From: Amaurobius ferox
Taxonomy: Eukaryota > Arthropoda > Arachnida > Araneae > Amaurobiidae
Assembly: GCA_951213105.1 (NCBI GenBank)
Contig: OX578144.1
Location: forward strand, 81,091,301-81,155,300
Reading direction: 5' to 3'
DNA: 64,000 nt
A program made the position numbers and the translations under genes. Below the pieces are notes generated by a model. The model did not search any database. It was not told where the DNA came from and saw only the letters and a program-made list of their open reading frames with translations. This document shows, piece after piece, positions 33,950 through 45,337 of this stretch. Positions within the stretch are counted from its first letter, which is position 1; each line of letters begins with the position of its first letter.

Positions 33950-34052
33950 TAAAGTTACTTTTATGCTATAAGCTACTGCGCTAAACAATAAATTTCATAT
34001 TTATAGTTATCAAAAATTAAAAAGTTCTATTTAATATATTGAAATGACTTAC

Positions 34053-34186
34053 TTTATCACTTTGATGTCAAAATCACTTGACAAATTAAGCGCTAATGCG
34101 CGTCAATGAAAACTTTTTCACACTTCTTTACGAAACCGATTATTTAATCTTAATCCGCAACTCTGCAGACGATCTAGAAAAATATT
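34053..34186 (-). other. Candidate non-coding first exon of G6PC
   Basis: On the minus strand, a CA at 34187-34186 lies about 30 nt downstream of a TATATATA box. The 134-nt stretch up to AAA|GTAAGT (donor bases at 34047-34052) contains no ATG, which suits a 5' UTR. Splicing to the acceptor at 24215 would place the coding ATG 3 nt into the next exon. No transcript evidence is available, so this is inference. Confidence 0.35.
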
Positions 34187-34454
34187 GTCTCCGAGATGCT
34201 GAGCAGGTATATATACATTCTCTCCGGATCATCTCCCAACAGCTGTTTACGAACGCTGCGAAATATTACGTCACGTCGTCAACGGTTCAGATAACCTCAC
34301 TTTCATATCTTTGTTATTGTTCTTTCTCATCTTTCACGTGTGTCGTTCGAAGCGCCACTGGTTTGTATTTTTTCAAGGATTTTTGAGGTCGGGATAGCCG
34401 CTTAACCTTTCTATCGTCTGTAAATCTGTTGATTCGAGATCTGTAATGACGTCA
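34187..34454 (-). promoter_or_regulatory. Candidate G6PC promoter: TATA, FOXO-like, CRE and E-box sites
   Basis: Read on the minus strand and counting from 34186: TATATATA at 34208-34215 (about -30), E-box CAGCTG at 34240-34245, GTAAACA (FOXO/forkhead type) at 34244-34250, TGACGTAA (CRE-like) at 34266-34273, CACGTG at 34335-34340 and a perfect TGACGTCA at 34447-34454. The segment is less AT-rich and has no visible repeats, unlike its surroundings. cAMP- and FOXO-responsive sites are known in the mammalian G6PC promoter. Most sites are palindromic or short, so a divergent or plus-strand promoter is also possible. Confidence 0.4.
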
Positions 34455-36330
34455 TAAAAACTGAATGCGCCTCTTGAGTTGCGTCTTCGATTATTATTTT
34501 TCTTTTTAGACAAATTGTTCATCTTTTTTTTAAATAAATAATTACTGAAGATCATAGCAACCAAATAGATGCGATGGTTATTTTCTAGTCTCGCTGTAGA
34601 TAAGTATTAAATTAACTTCATTTAGTTTCTTCAATTAAGCTAATTAAAATTTATCTTAAATAAATAAAAAAAACATTGTGAATTAAGGTGTTTATATGAC
34701 TCTTAAAATGTTAAAAAGTTAAAATTTGTCAGATTCAGCATTTTATATTTTATGAAGTATAGATTGTAAAAGCACACACTTTTTCTTTCTAATGATAAAT
34801 CTATATTTTTATTTTATTATGCAGTTTTTTTAAAAACACAAAGGAATGATTTTAAAGAAAGTTTAAAACTATGAGTCATATGTCGAACAAAAAGTTGATA
34901 TGACAGCTAACACGTAAAATTACAGAAAATTTTGCATCTAAAACAATATTTTTAGTATCGAATAATACTTCAGGAATAATTGCTTATTTTAAGTCTAAAT
35001 ACATTTGAATTTAAAGTACATTTCGATGTAATGCAATTCTGCATTTAACCTACACAAAAATTTCGAAATTTTTGCAACATAACCTCTTATAAAAATAATT
35101 TTGGAACAAGAAAATATGAAAATATTTAGGTTCATTTTATAGAGATAAACATACATTATATATTTTTAAAATTTTATCAAAAGATATTGAGAAGTTTCAA
35201 AGTCATCTTGCGCTCAATGCCGAAAAATTTTATTCTGAAGAAAACGACTTTAAAGTCATTTCTAAAAATCTTGTTTACGGGAATAGGTTTGATTTTGTAT
35301 GTGTTATGAGAATTAAAACAAAAATATTTTTACCTGAGAAACAATAATAAAAATTTTTAAATCAAATTTTTAATGGAATTTTGTCTTTTGCTATTACTGA
35401 TTAAATTAAACATACCAAATTTAAAGGAAATCGCTTGATTCTGTTGAAAGATTTAAAAAAATATGAAATTTTAATTTCCTTGCTCTCTGTGAGGAAAGTA
35501 AAATTTCTAACATCTCAAGACGCTCGTAAAATATCCAAAAATAGCATCAATTCATTTCTGGGAAAAACTGTCTACAAGAAAAACACTTATTTGATAAGTG
35601 TAAGTATATTTATTTATTTTTTTTCATTTATTTCCATTTTGGATCCAAAACGTACAATATCTCGCGAACGGCTCATGTTTGTGTCCTATTAATGATGTCA
35701 ATCGCTTTCAAATAAAAACTTATGACATATTAAATAGCTATTTTCTTAATATATTTCAACATAATTTTCTTGCCGACCATCCAAACAGTTACCTTACACC
35801 TTTCTGGTAGGTCGGACGGTCTGGGTCTCAACATAGTTTTCTTTTTATGACATTTTTATTTTCAATTTTCGAAAAAAAAAAATAAGGTGAAATTGACTGC
35901 TCGGAGAATCTTCCTTCTGTCCGTTTACTTTTCAATTGGTCTCTTTCTCTGACGTTCCTATATTGAAGTAATCGTACCAAATTCCATTTCATTTATTTAA
36001 TTCTGAGAAGTATGCCTCCATAGAGTCACAGACAGATACACACACACAGACAGACTTCAATGAAATTGCTGACTCATATTCAAGGTCCTTGAATATGAGT
36101 CAGCTATAAAAATATCTATCAATAATCTATCAAAATCCAAGCGTGGAAGTTTTGATTCATTACATTATACTTTTCCTTTACTTCAAATATAGTAAGGAAA
36201 TTAATGAAAAGTGTTTAGGTACAGTGTTAGGAATTTCTTTAAATCCCCAGCTTTTCTCTGAAAATCGATTATACTTTTACTTTGATACTTTGCCTGTAAA
36301 TCTACTTTCATTGCAATGTTACTCTAAAGG
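34455..36330. other. Unassigned AT-rich region with decayed repeats
   Basis: No exons recognised. A plus-oriented SINE 3' end lies at 35776-35832. A decayed relative of repeat A/C runs about 35435-36190 (ATATCTCGCGAACGGCTCAT, then CAGACAGACTTC). A 37-nt hairpin (36068-36104) has 18-bp arms, GCTGACTCATATTCAAGG. Confidence 0.45.
35776..35832 (+). mobile_element. SINE 3'-end fragment
   Basis: Contains CCAAACAGTTACCTTACACC and GGTAGGTCGGACGGTCTGGG, the tail end of the tRNA-derived SINE, in the orientation opposite to the other copies. Confidence 0.75.
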
Positions 36331-36344
36331 AGGGAAAATCCTGT

Positions 36345-36636
36345 TGTTGTTGTTGAAACCCAGACCGTCCGACCTACCAGAAAGGTGTAAGGTAACTGTT
36401 TGGACGGTCGGGAAGTGCCACCCAATTTAGACCGGAACCCAGTGGAGGAGGCATAGTGGAGGAGGGACCGTACCCTCCTTCCCCTACCACCAACCTCTCG
36501 GAAGGACTTTCGGACCCACATGTTTAACGTGATCGTACTCCGCATGAACACGGCGGCAGTTTTGGCAGCGGCTGGAATCGAACCCAGGCCTACCGAGTGC
36601 AACTCCAGCGCGCTAACCAATGGGCTACCGCGCCCC
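36345..36636 (-). mobile_element. Full-length tRNA-derived SINE with target duplication
   Basis: Minus-strand element from a tRNA-like head (36636 side) to a CAACAACAACAA tail. It is flanked by AGGGAAAATCCTGT/G at 36331-36344 and 36637-36650. A short insertion repeats GTGGAGGAG near 36444-36463. The + strand reading frames in it are spurious. Confidence 0.88.
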
Positions 36637-36650
36637 AGGGAAAATCCTGT

Positions 36651-37209
36651 GTAAATATTACCACCTCAATCCAAGCTCGGCAAAAACACTGCGTAGCTAA
36701 TGTAGACAAAAGTCGTAATAATAATATAGTTTTACACGAGCTCTATGTAGGCATGTGACGTAGACATGCAGTCGATCAATGAGAGTGGCCGTTATGGTAG
36801 AAGTAGACATAGAGCTCCTCTACTATAGAGGAGTGGTATATAGAGGAGTCTTAAGTAGACATGTGACGTAGACAATATGTCGACCGAAGGAAGCAGCCGT
36901 TCCATTTGAGCCATGAAGGTAGAGTGATTTCAGGATTTGAGCGCACATCCTGAGTGCAGGCGTTAGGTCCAGAGCCTGATTAAGCTAAAGTGGGACCCAT
37001 GGCCTGCTATTATTTTGGGACACCATTACCGTCACGGCATATCAAATACATGCTAAAAATCAACACATAACAGATTAGGAGGTTCAGAATCATAGCCCCA
37101 AAGGCCATTTTGTATGTTCAGGAAACTTCCAAACTTTTTATTTTAAAATAGTAATATATACATAATATTTAAAACTATTAACATAGTTAAAGTGGTTACA
37201 CGCCAACTT
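36651..37209. other. Unassigned, with short inverted and direct repeats
   Basis: GTAGACATGTGACGTAGACA-like blocks occur twice (36745-36775 and 36855-36880). AGCTCTATGT pairs with ACATAGAGCT. No coding signal. Confidence 0.4.
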
Positions 37210-38232
37210 TAATAACGCATTAAATCAAAGACAACAAATCGTAAATTAAAAGGCCATTTAATAAAAACCATCCTTTATGACGTACAAATATTAAAGAATC
37301 TGATCTGGGCAGCACATGACTTTCCCTGCAGACTTATATTAACGTTCTCTATATTTTAATTAAATTTATTTCACTTTTAATTCAATTTTCGTTCTCATTC
37401 GCCGGTAACCGGACTTATTTTCAAAGGTGGCGTAGAGAAAATACGGAAAACTAAAATATCTCGAGAACGGCTAGTCCTAGTGTAATGGGGTTGGTCTTAT
37501 TATTTTCGTCGTTAAAAATTACGTATTAAACGAGCATTTAATGGATATATTTGAGTATACCTAGTTCTTTAGTTCAGATTTTGACGATTTTTGCGGGCCA
37601 TTTTGCAAAAAAGGCAGGTTATTTTATTCCGAATCATACCAAAATCTAATCAGCACCAGGATAACCCACAAGTGACTCTTCTACCGAATTTTGTGAAATT
37701 CGGTCCAGTAGTTTTTTAGTTAGAGTGGATACAAGCTTTTGCAGGCCATTTCGCAAAAAAAAGGCGGGTTCCTTTATTCCAAATCGCACCCCAAACTAAT
37801 CAGCACCAGACTCGCTCACAAGTGACTTACCTACCAAATTTTGTGAAATTCGGTCTATTAGTTTTTTAGTTAGAGTGGATACAAAATCTACACAGACAGA
37901 CACACAGCCACACAGACGTCACGCTAAAAATGGTTTTTTTCGTATTCTAGAGGTCTCGAAACGTGTAGATGCGTCGAAAACTCGAGTTACGATTTTCGAC
38001 ATGATTCCAATACTTTCCCTATACATTACCATGTATTGCAGGGAAAGTAAAAAGACCAGAGCGTTTTCGGATATCACCATACCCTCATACCCTTCATATA
38101 GCCACTGATGAAGGGTATGGTGATACCCGAAAGAGCTCTGGCCTTTTTTAATATTTGTACGTCATAAAGGATGGTTTTTATTAAATGATCTTTTAATCTA
38201 TGATTTGTTGTATTTGATATAATGCGCTATTA
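37210..38232. mobile_element. Long-TIR element carrying a repeat C copy
   Basis: 86-bp inverted repeats at about 37210-37295 and 38147-38232 share AAAACCATCCTTTATGACGT and AACAAATC. Between them lie a plus-oriented repeat C copy (about 37296-38057) and a long hairpin (38051-38146). Either repeat C transposed into a foldback element, or repeat C is the internal part of it. Confidence 0.65.
37296..38057 (+). repeat. Dispersed repeat C, copy 2
   Basis: Starts GAATCTGATCTGGGCAGCAC then ATGACTTTCCCTGCA. It has two GTTAGAGTGGATACAA blocks, CACAGACAGACACACAGCCA, ACTCGAGTTACGATTTTCGA and ends in an ACTTTCCCT...AGGGAAAGT hairpin. Confidence 0.75.
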
Positions 38233-39832
38233 ACATATTTTATCATTCAAAATAATAACGAATATTACCAGTTTTAAATTAATTAAAAAGTTATTTCTGC
38301 TTAAATGTTTTTATCACATGCAAAATTTAGGGGCCCCTAAAAATTTGGGAGCCAGGGCCGTGGCCGCGGAGGCCCGTGCGATAATCAAGCCCTGGTTAAG
38401 TCTATTTATAGTAAAGTCATTATGCCTGGACAAATGAAAGTGATTGCAGCTCCTCTAGTGAGAATGTAAAAGTTAAGATAACGAACTCGATAACAAAGCA
38501 AGATAGAAGTAGAATGTCATTTACAAAGTTCTAAGATATTATCGAATGTGCAGAAACTGTCATCAAGAACACACAAAACGCATACATGGAAGGCAATAAA
38601 TACATGTCAAAAATCGTATTATCAGAGGTTATAACACGGTGGCACCTGTTACATTCTTTGAAGACCTCATTTTCTTTACCATAGACGTACTATATATATG
38701 TATATGTTCTCCACCCTTGGGGGAGGGGGGGTTGAATATCCAGCTTTTTGATGGGACTGGAAAGACTATTTGAAAATCTCTCATTTTCTTCGTCCCCAAG
38801 GGGAAATCGTAAATCTGGCTTCATTAGGTTCTGCCCAGTGGTCTATATTATAAGTGTACAAAGATTCAGTTTTCAAGTCACCAGAAGGAAGGGGAGGAAA
38901 AGTCTGAAATTATACAAACATGTTAGATAATTACTTTATAGTCGCTTTTCAAATCTTCGACAAAATTTGTTCGAAAAATTTGAGCTCTCCAATCTTTCAG
39001 AAAATCTAACACTGATTTTCTGAGTTTAATAATTAGATGCTTACCGCTTGAAGCAATCTTCATTTTTATTTGAATTGTTTAGTCTGTTCGAGATATATCG
39101 TGCCCACAGACAGAGAGACATCATTGAAAACTGATCGATTCGTATTCGCGAATACTCAAAACATGTTAATCCATCAAAATCCACGAGTCGGATTTTTGAC
39201 CTCTTCACAATATTTTCCCCTTATACTATGCATCGTTGAGAAACTAAGACCACCTTCTGCTCAGTTGACAAACCAACAACTTCATTTTTTGGTGTGCAAT
39301 CGTGTCCAGGGCATTCCAGGAATTTTTGAGAAGAGGGGGGAGGGGTCTTATGTTAGTAGTTACGCCACCGCTATTTTTACTGTTATTTATTTTTACATTT
39401 TTGATCCACAGGAAAAATAACTTCCTGTTTTATTTCCTGCGTCCTTGCAATGGAAGTGAAAAAGAACGCATTTTTAAAACAAAGGATCAAACTCAAATGA
39501 AGAAATCTCAGAATCGGTCAGTTTTTGCATTGCTGCCAGTTGATTATATATATATCATATTTTAAATCTTATCTTCTAAACATATTCTATGCATTGTAGA
39601 GAAGTAAAAGGGGATGAACATTTTTATGCTCAAAAGATGTGAACTTCTTCCTAGAATATAAGGGAAGTATAAGGTTCTGTTTCGATAAGCCTAAACTAAA
39701 TTTTTATCTGCTAGTGTTGGACAGTTCTGGAAATTCTTCATCAACTCCCTACTTTCATAAGTTTTAAGGGCACTCATATGTCAGCATATGCTGGGGACTC
39801 TAAGCCAAGCCATCTGTACTTTTGCGCCACAG
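38233..39832. other. Unassigned region with a decayed repeat
   Basis: About 38940-39230 resembles a worn copy of the A/C repeat 3' module (GTCTGTTCGAGATATATCGT, CACAGACAGAGAGACATCAT, then a TTTTTGACCTCTTCACAATA end). No gene recognised. Confidence 0.4.
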
Positions 39833-40400
39833 TCAGAGGCGTTGCCAGAAATAAATTTTTTGGGGAGTTACATCAGAACAATTTATAGTTTTCAAATCTC
39901 CGAATATCATTTTGCAGAACTCTAGTTTACTTATGATGAATTTTTGTACCCTTAAATGTTAATGTAAAAAAATTAAATATATGTTTTTAATAATAAATAT
40001 TTTAAACTTAGAAAGAATGGTTAGAAAGGTTAAAAACATGGTTAGAAAGTCCATGAATAGTTTTTTGGATATTTATGTATGTTTTAGTAATTAATTGTGT
40101 CATTCTAAAGATGTGAAAAAGTGTGATTTATGATTTTTGCTAGACAAGCATGCTTTATAATTTGCTCAATATTTATGGCAGGTTTTGCTGTAAAACTTCA
40201 TGACAACCTTCAGACACATTTCTTTCATTAGTATCACTTTATAGTGATTAAAAATATTTCCGTAACCATTCTCAAAATGATCACTAAATTAATATTTCTG
40301 GTTTACTTTTATTTCATTAGCTGTAGAATTGTTTTTTTTAAATGCACGATTAAAGGGTATAAATATGCATAAAAAAAGCATACATACTTATATAAACTTA
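39833..40400 (+). repeat. Dispersed repeat H, copy 2
   Basis: Begins AGAGGCGTTGCCAGAAATAA. Shares ACTCTAGTTTAC, GTGTGATTTATGATT, TAAAACTTCATGACA and TTTCATTAGCTG with 30376-30800. Confidence 0.55.
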
Positions 40401-40762
40401 CATAAAAAACACGGTTTAGCAAATGCATTTTTAACGTTGAAAACCATTATTCATTATTTTCCGGGTCTGCTATTTGTAGATAAATTCACAAAATGGGTAT
40501 TGGGACAGGAAGAACTTTTGGAAAATGAAATAAAAATTAATGTCCATTAATTGGATTTGGTGGTGGCCGTTCAGGTGGTTTTCTTAAAACCGGTTCTTAA
40601 CTGAACATTGCACACCAGCGTCAGCACGTTCAATTTTAATACTGGAACAAAATGGGTCTCTGGGAAGAGTTATGATATCCTTAAACGTAATCACCGCTTA
40701 GAGACGTTACTGCCCAGAGTAATCTATTTCTAAATCAATCTATACTGTACCCCCCCTCCCTA

Positions 40763-40764
<2 letters not shown>

Positions 40765-40810
<46 letters not shown>

Positions 40811-40812
40811 AT
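40765..40812. repeat. (AT)n followed by (GT)n microsatellite
   Basis: An alternating AT run passes directly into GTGTGTGTGTG. Confidence 0.9.
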
Positions 40813-41807
40813 CTTTAAAGTACGTCAGGACTTAAAGAACGCAAATAATATCGCGTTTACAGATCATTTTATCATCTTATCACGGAATGCACTTACGCAA
40901 AATTCAAGATGGAATTTCGTAACCTTGGACTTGAAAAACCGAACCTGAAAGATGATGACTTGGAAAGAAGAAAAAGTGTAATTTTAAAATAAAAGAAAAA
41001 AAATACTTTTTTATATAAAACATAGCTTTCCTCACACATTACATTTGACCGGAGTAAAATTACAGTAAAATATGAAATCTTCTTATAGGTATAAGTAAAT
41101 AAGCTTTTATAATGGGTCGCTTACGGCTCAAAAAAGTGCATCTGAATGTGAAGGGGTTTTTTTCTTCAGCAAAAAGCCTTAAATAAATCAATAATTTTGG
41201 GGCTCTTATTAGTCCTTCAACCTTTCAGAATAGTTCTTTACATAATGATTTGTTAGTATTAATGTTTCCATTAGCGGTGCATGTAGTAAAATGTGCAACG
41301 ATCGGGCAAATAATTTGGTTTTCTCGCTCTCCCGTAAAGTTGCTAATAATGAGATACCCCTGTGTGTGCCGTAGACGACGAATTGGAAATTAAAATATTC
41401 AAACTAAATTTCATTGCAATCTCAAGATTCTTTCAAAAGATATTCTCAATGAAGGGAAGGTAAAAATTGTAATATATCCAGAATCGTTCGTGTTAGACCC
41501 TAGCGACAGTGTCAAAAATTTTCTTGTGAAATGTACGCATAAAAAAATGACTGCATTTTTGATAACAGTAAAAACATGTTTATTTACATCTTCATTTTTC
41601 ACGACTTAGATAAGAAAAGCTCAATATTCTGAGAATGATACGCGTTGCCATCTTATAGACTTCGTTCGTTTTTAAATATGTTAATAATAAAATAATCATT
41701 CATTTAAAAATATTTGACATAATAGATATATTAATTTAAAAATTCTTTGCCAAAATAAAACAAGAGGCTTTGCAGTTTAAAATACCAATAATTCTCTTTA
41801 TATTATT
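40813..41807. other. Unassigned AT-rich stretch
   Basis: No exon, RNA gene or clear repeat family recognised. Confidence 0.4.
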
Positions 41808-42425
41808 ACTTTCCTTACATAAATAGTATAATGATAGGGAATGTATTGTGAAGGAGTCGAAAATTCGAAGTCGAGTTTTCAACAGAAGAGCACCTTTCAT
41901 GCATCCTTGAACTCGAATCGAACATTTTTTAGGTAATGTGTGTATGTGTGTGTGTGTGTACAATAATCAACTAATGAAGCGTTTCGAACGTAATTTGGTA
42001 CCATTATTAGAATCAGTAATTACTGAAACCCAGTGGATTTTGAACGTAAACGAATGTTTGAAAGAACGCTTCCCCTCTTCCCGAATTTTCGAATGAAATT
42101 TTAAAAACACCATTAGAAAATTAGAACCTTTAATAATGCTACATAAATAATTATTTCTTATGTAGTTTTTCATTAGAAAATTAACGACACAAACTTTAGA
42201 ACGCTAGCATAAACTGTTCTCGAAATATTGCACGTTTTTTACATAAATTTATCAAAAAAATTCAGTAAAATAAAATAAGTATTCACTATCATGAAATCAC
42301 CTTTAATATGCAATATTATGCGACACATTTTTTAACATCATTCTTATGGATCAGTTCGTTACATTCACGAAAGAATATACTTTCTATTTGTTTGTATTTT
42401 GACGTCCAACAATTCGTAAAAATTT
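41808..42425 (-). repeat. Dispersed repeat A, diverged copy
   Basis: Reverse orientation: from the left ACTTTCCTTACATAAATAG, GTCGAAAATTCGAAGTCGAG, GTGTGTATGTGTGTGTG, then CTCGAAATATTGCACG and a truncated end. More diverged than the other copies. Confidence 0.6.
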
Positions 42426-42548
42426 AATTTGCATACTTTAGCATATGCTAACATATATATGGAACGTACACATTCGTTTTAACTATAACATCCACTCAGA
42501 TATCTGGCGAAAGATCCAGCTTATTAAAATATATTTTAAATATAGACT

Positions 42549-44350
42549 GCTGTTGAGACCCAGACCGTCCGACCTACCAGAAAGGTGTAAGGTAACTGTT
42601 TGGACGGCCGGGAAGTGTCACCCAATTTAGACCGGAACGCAGTGGGGGAGACATCCACAGGGACTGCACCATCCTTCCTCTACCACCAGCCTCTCGGAAG
42701 AACTTACGGACTCACACGTTTAACGTGATCGTACTCCGTGTGAACACGGCGACAGTTTTGGCAGTGGCGGGAATCGACCCCGGGCCTACCGAGTGCAATT
42801 CCCGCGCGCTAACCACTGGGCTACCGCGCCCTTTTAAATATAGACTGTTGTTGTTGTTGAAACCCAGACCGTCCGACCTACCAGAAAGGTGTAAGGTAAC
42901 TGTTTGGACGGCCGGGAAGTGTCACCCAATTTAGACCGGAACCCAGTGGGGGAGACATCCACAGGGACTGCACCATCCTTCCTCTACCACCAGCCTCTCG
43001 GAAGAACTTACGGACTCACACGTTTAACGTGATCGTACTCCGTGTGAACACGGCGACAGTTTTGGCAGTGGCGGGAATCGACCCCGGGCCTACCGAGTGC
43101 AATTCCCGCGCGCTAACCACTGGGCTACCGCGCCCTTTTAAATATAGACTGTTGTTGTTGTTGAAACCCAGACCGTCCGACCTACCAGAAAGGTGTAAGG
43201 TAACTGTTTGGACGGCCGGGAAGTGTCACCCAATTTAGACCGGAACCCAGTGGGGGAGACATCCACAGGGACTGCACCATCCTTCCTCTACCACCAGCCT
43301 CTCGGAAGAACTTACGGACTCACACGTTTAACGTGATCGTACTCCGTGTGAACACGGCGACAGTTTTGGCAGTGGCGGGAATCGACCCCGGGCCTACCGA
43401 GTGCAATTCCCGCGCGCTAACCACTGGGCTACCGCGCCCTTTTAAATATAGACTGTTGTTGTTGTTGAAACCCAGACCGTCCGACCTACCAGAAAGGTGT
43501 AAGGTAACTGTTTGGACGGCCGGGAAGTGTCACCCAATTTAGACCGGAACCCAGTGGGGGAGACATCCACAGGGACTGCACCATCCTTCCTCTACCACCA
43601 GCCTCTCGGAAGAACTTACGGACTCACACGTTTAACGTGATCGTACTCCGTGTGAACACGGCGACAGTTTTGGCAGTGGCGGGAATCGACCCCGGGCCTA
43701 CCGAGTGCAATTCCCGCGCGCTAACCACTGGGCTACCGCGCCCTTTTAAATATAGACTGTTGTTGTTGTTGAAACCCAGACCGTCCGACCTACCAGAAAG
43801 GTGTAAGGTAACTGTTTGGACGGCCGGGAAGTGTCACCCAATTTAGACCGGAACCCAGTGGGGGAGACATCCACAGGGACTGCACCATCCTTCCTCTACC
43901 ACCAGCCTCTCGGAAGAACTTACGGACTCACACGTTTAACGTGATCGTACTCCGTGTGAACACGGCGACAGTTTTGGCAGTGGCGGGAATCGACCCCGGG
44001 CCTACCGAGTGCAATTCCCGCGCGCTAACCACTGGGCTACCGCGCCCTTTTAAATATAGACTGTTGTTGTTGTTGAAACCCAGACCGTCCGACCTACCAG
44101 AAAGGTGTAAGGTAACTGTTTGGACGGTCGGGAAGTGCCACCCAATTTAGACCGGAACCCAGTGGGGGAGGCATCCACAGGGACCGTACCCTCCTTCCCC
44201 TACCACCAACCTCTCGGAAGGACTTACGGACCCACATGTTTAACGTGATCGTACTCCGCGTGAACACGGCGGCAGTTTTGGCAGTGGCTGGAATCGAACC
44301 CGGCCTACCGAGTGCAACTCCAGCGAGCTAACCAATGGGCTACCGCGCCC
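42549..44350 (-). mobile_element. Tandem array of six tRNA-derived SINEs, 304-bp period
   Basis: Units sit at about 42549-42831, 42847-43135, 43151-43439, 43455-43743, 43759-44047 and 44064-44350, all in the same direction. Each ends with a tRNA-like head (on the minus strand GGTAGCCCAGTGGTTAGCGC, then GGGGTCGATTCCC) and starts with a GTTGTTGTTG stretch (the CAA tail). Between units lies TTTTAAATATAGACTG, the repeated target site. Units 1-5 are nearly identical to each other; unit 6 belongs to the variant seen at 36345-36636. The repeated 69-residue open frames are spurious. Confidence 0.92.
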
Positions 44351-45337
44351 CCTGTGTGACTGTGTAATAACTTAAATATAGACTGTGTAATAACATAAGT
44401 GATTGTCGTTTAGAAGCATTTATGCTTATGCTATCAGAAAAGGGGATATTGATGAGAATAGAAAATCAAGCAATTATGGATAAAATGAACAAAATTAGTA
44501 ATTTATTAAAACGTATGTTAATGTAAAGTATTTTTAACTGATGTATTAAAATATGAGATTTTTATCGGCCAATAATGGGGATTCTTCTTGGAGGTGGGTC
44601 AGAATCCGGGAAACTCAAATTTGTTGAAATGTTGCATTGTCAGCCCAAATACGTTTACGTGTGTAAAATTTTCAGAAAATGGGCTCAGTAGAAGTGGGTC
44701 AAAAATTGATTTCAAAATTTGACACAAACAAACAGAGCAACCAACCTAAATAAAACAGTGTAATATATATATATCAATTTTAAAATTATATTTTCTTTTA
44801 ATAGCTGTGGTTTTATATTGCAACCTCCCCCCCTTCCCTGGGACCCAATTTTCTGACCAGTCCTACCTTTATCAGAATTATGTAATTTGTCGTCAACTAT
44901 GGAATCTAAAAAAATACGATCTTGCATTTTCTATAGAAGGAATATCCTTCAAAAAAAAAAAATATATCTTCAAATGAACTAAAGATATCGTAAATATTTT
45001 CATACGTTAAAAGGAGTATCTTCTCAAAACCAAACAAAAAATTGCTCAAATTTATATTCTATTTTAAAATCGATTAAGATACTTTTGACCAATCTCTTCC
45101 ATCAAAGTTATTGAATTAAAATTAAAAATGTCAATTATCTCTCTCAAATGGAACTTGGTGCTTATTATCCATTGTTATGAAATGTTAAAAAACTTTCCGC
45201 GATGAGAGATTGAATATTTACTATGAATTGAATTTTACGCACTTTCTTTAAAAATAACAATAAACATTTTCAATGAAGTTTATTGGGTCATATGCACTGA
45301 GAAATTTCGTCATCTGAATACATCTATGAAAAAGAAA
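44351..45337. other. Unassigned AT-rich stretch
   Basis: A second AAATATAGACTG copy lies near 44374-44385 just beyond the SINE array. Around 44570-44720 a worn block ends ACACAAACAAACAGAG. No gene recognised. Confidence 0.4.

Larger units (their letters stand above)
24216..34052 (-). other. Probable first (5' UTR) intron of G6PC
   Basis: If the promoter call at 34186-34454 is right, this 9.8-kb segment is the first intron. It holds repeat A, a SINE pair, a solo LTR and repeats B, H and C. If the promoter call is wrong, it is upstream intergenic DNA. Confidence 0.4.

Noticed and set aside
34096..34386. 96-residue plus-strand open frame
   Set aside because: It lies over the candidate promoter and first exon of G6PC and shows no recognisable protein features.
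38105..38132. Hammerhead-ribozyme-like core: CTGATGA, a 6-bp hairpin, then GAAA
   Set aside because: An extra A separates CTGATGA from the hairpin, stem I pairing is poor and the cleavage-site triplet does not fit. The competing long inverted repeat would pair more strongly. Likely a by-product of the palindrome.
42725..44150. Repeated identical 69-residue frames that look like a tandem gene family
   Set aside because: They are the SINE units read through their junctions; the SINE runs on the other strand and encodes no protein.
42549..44350. CRISPR-like array
   Set aside because: Regular repeats and short spacers superficially fit, but the spacer is the same target duplication each time, the repeat is a 289-bp SINE and the genome is eukaryotic.
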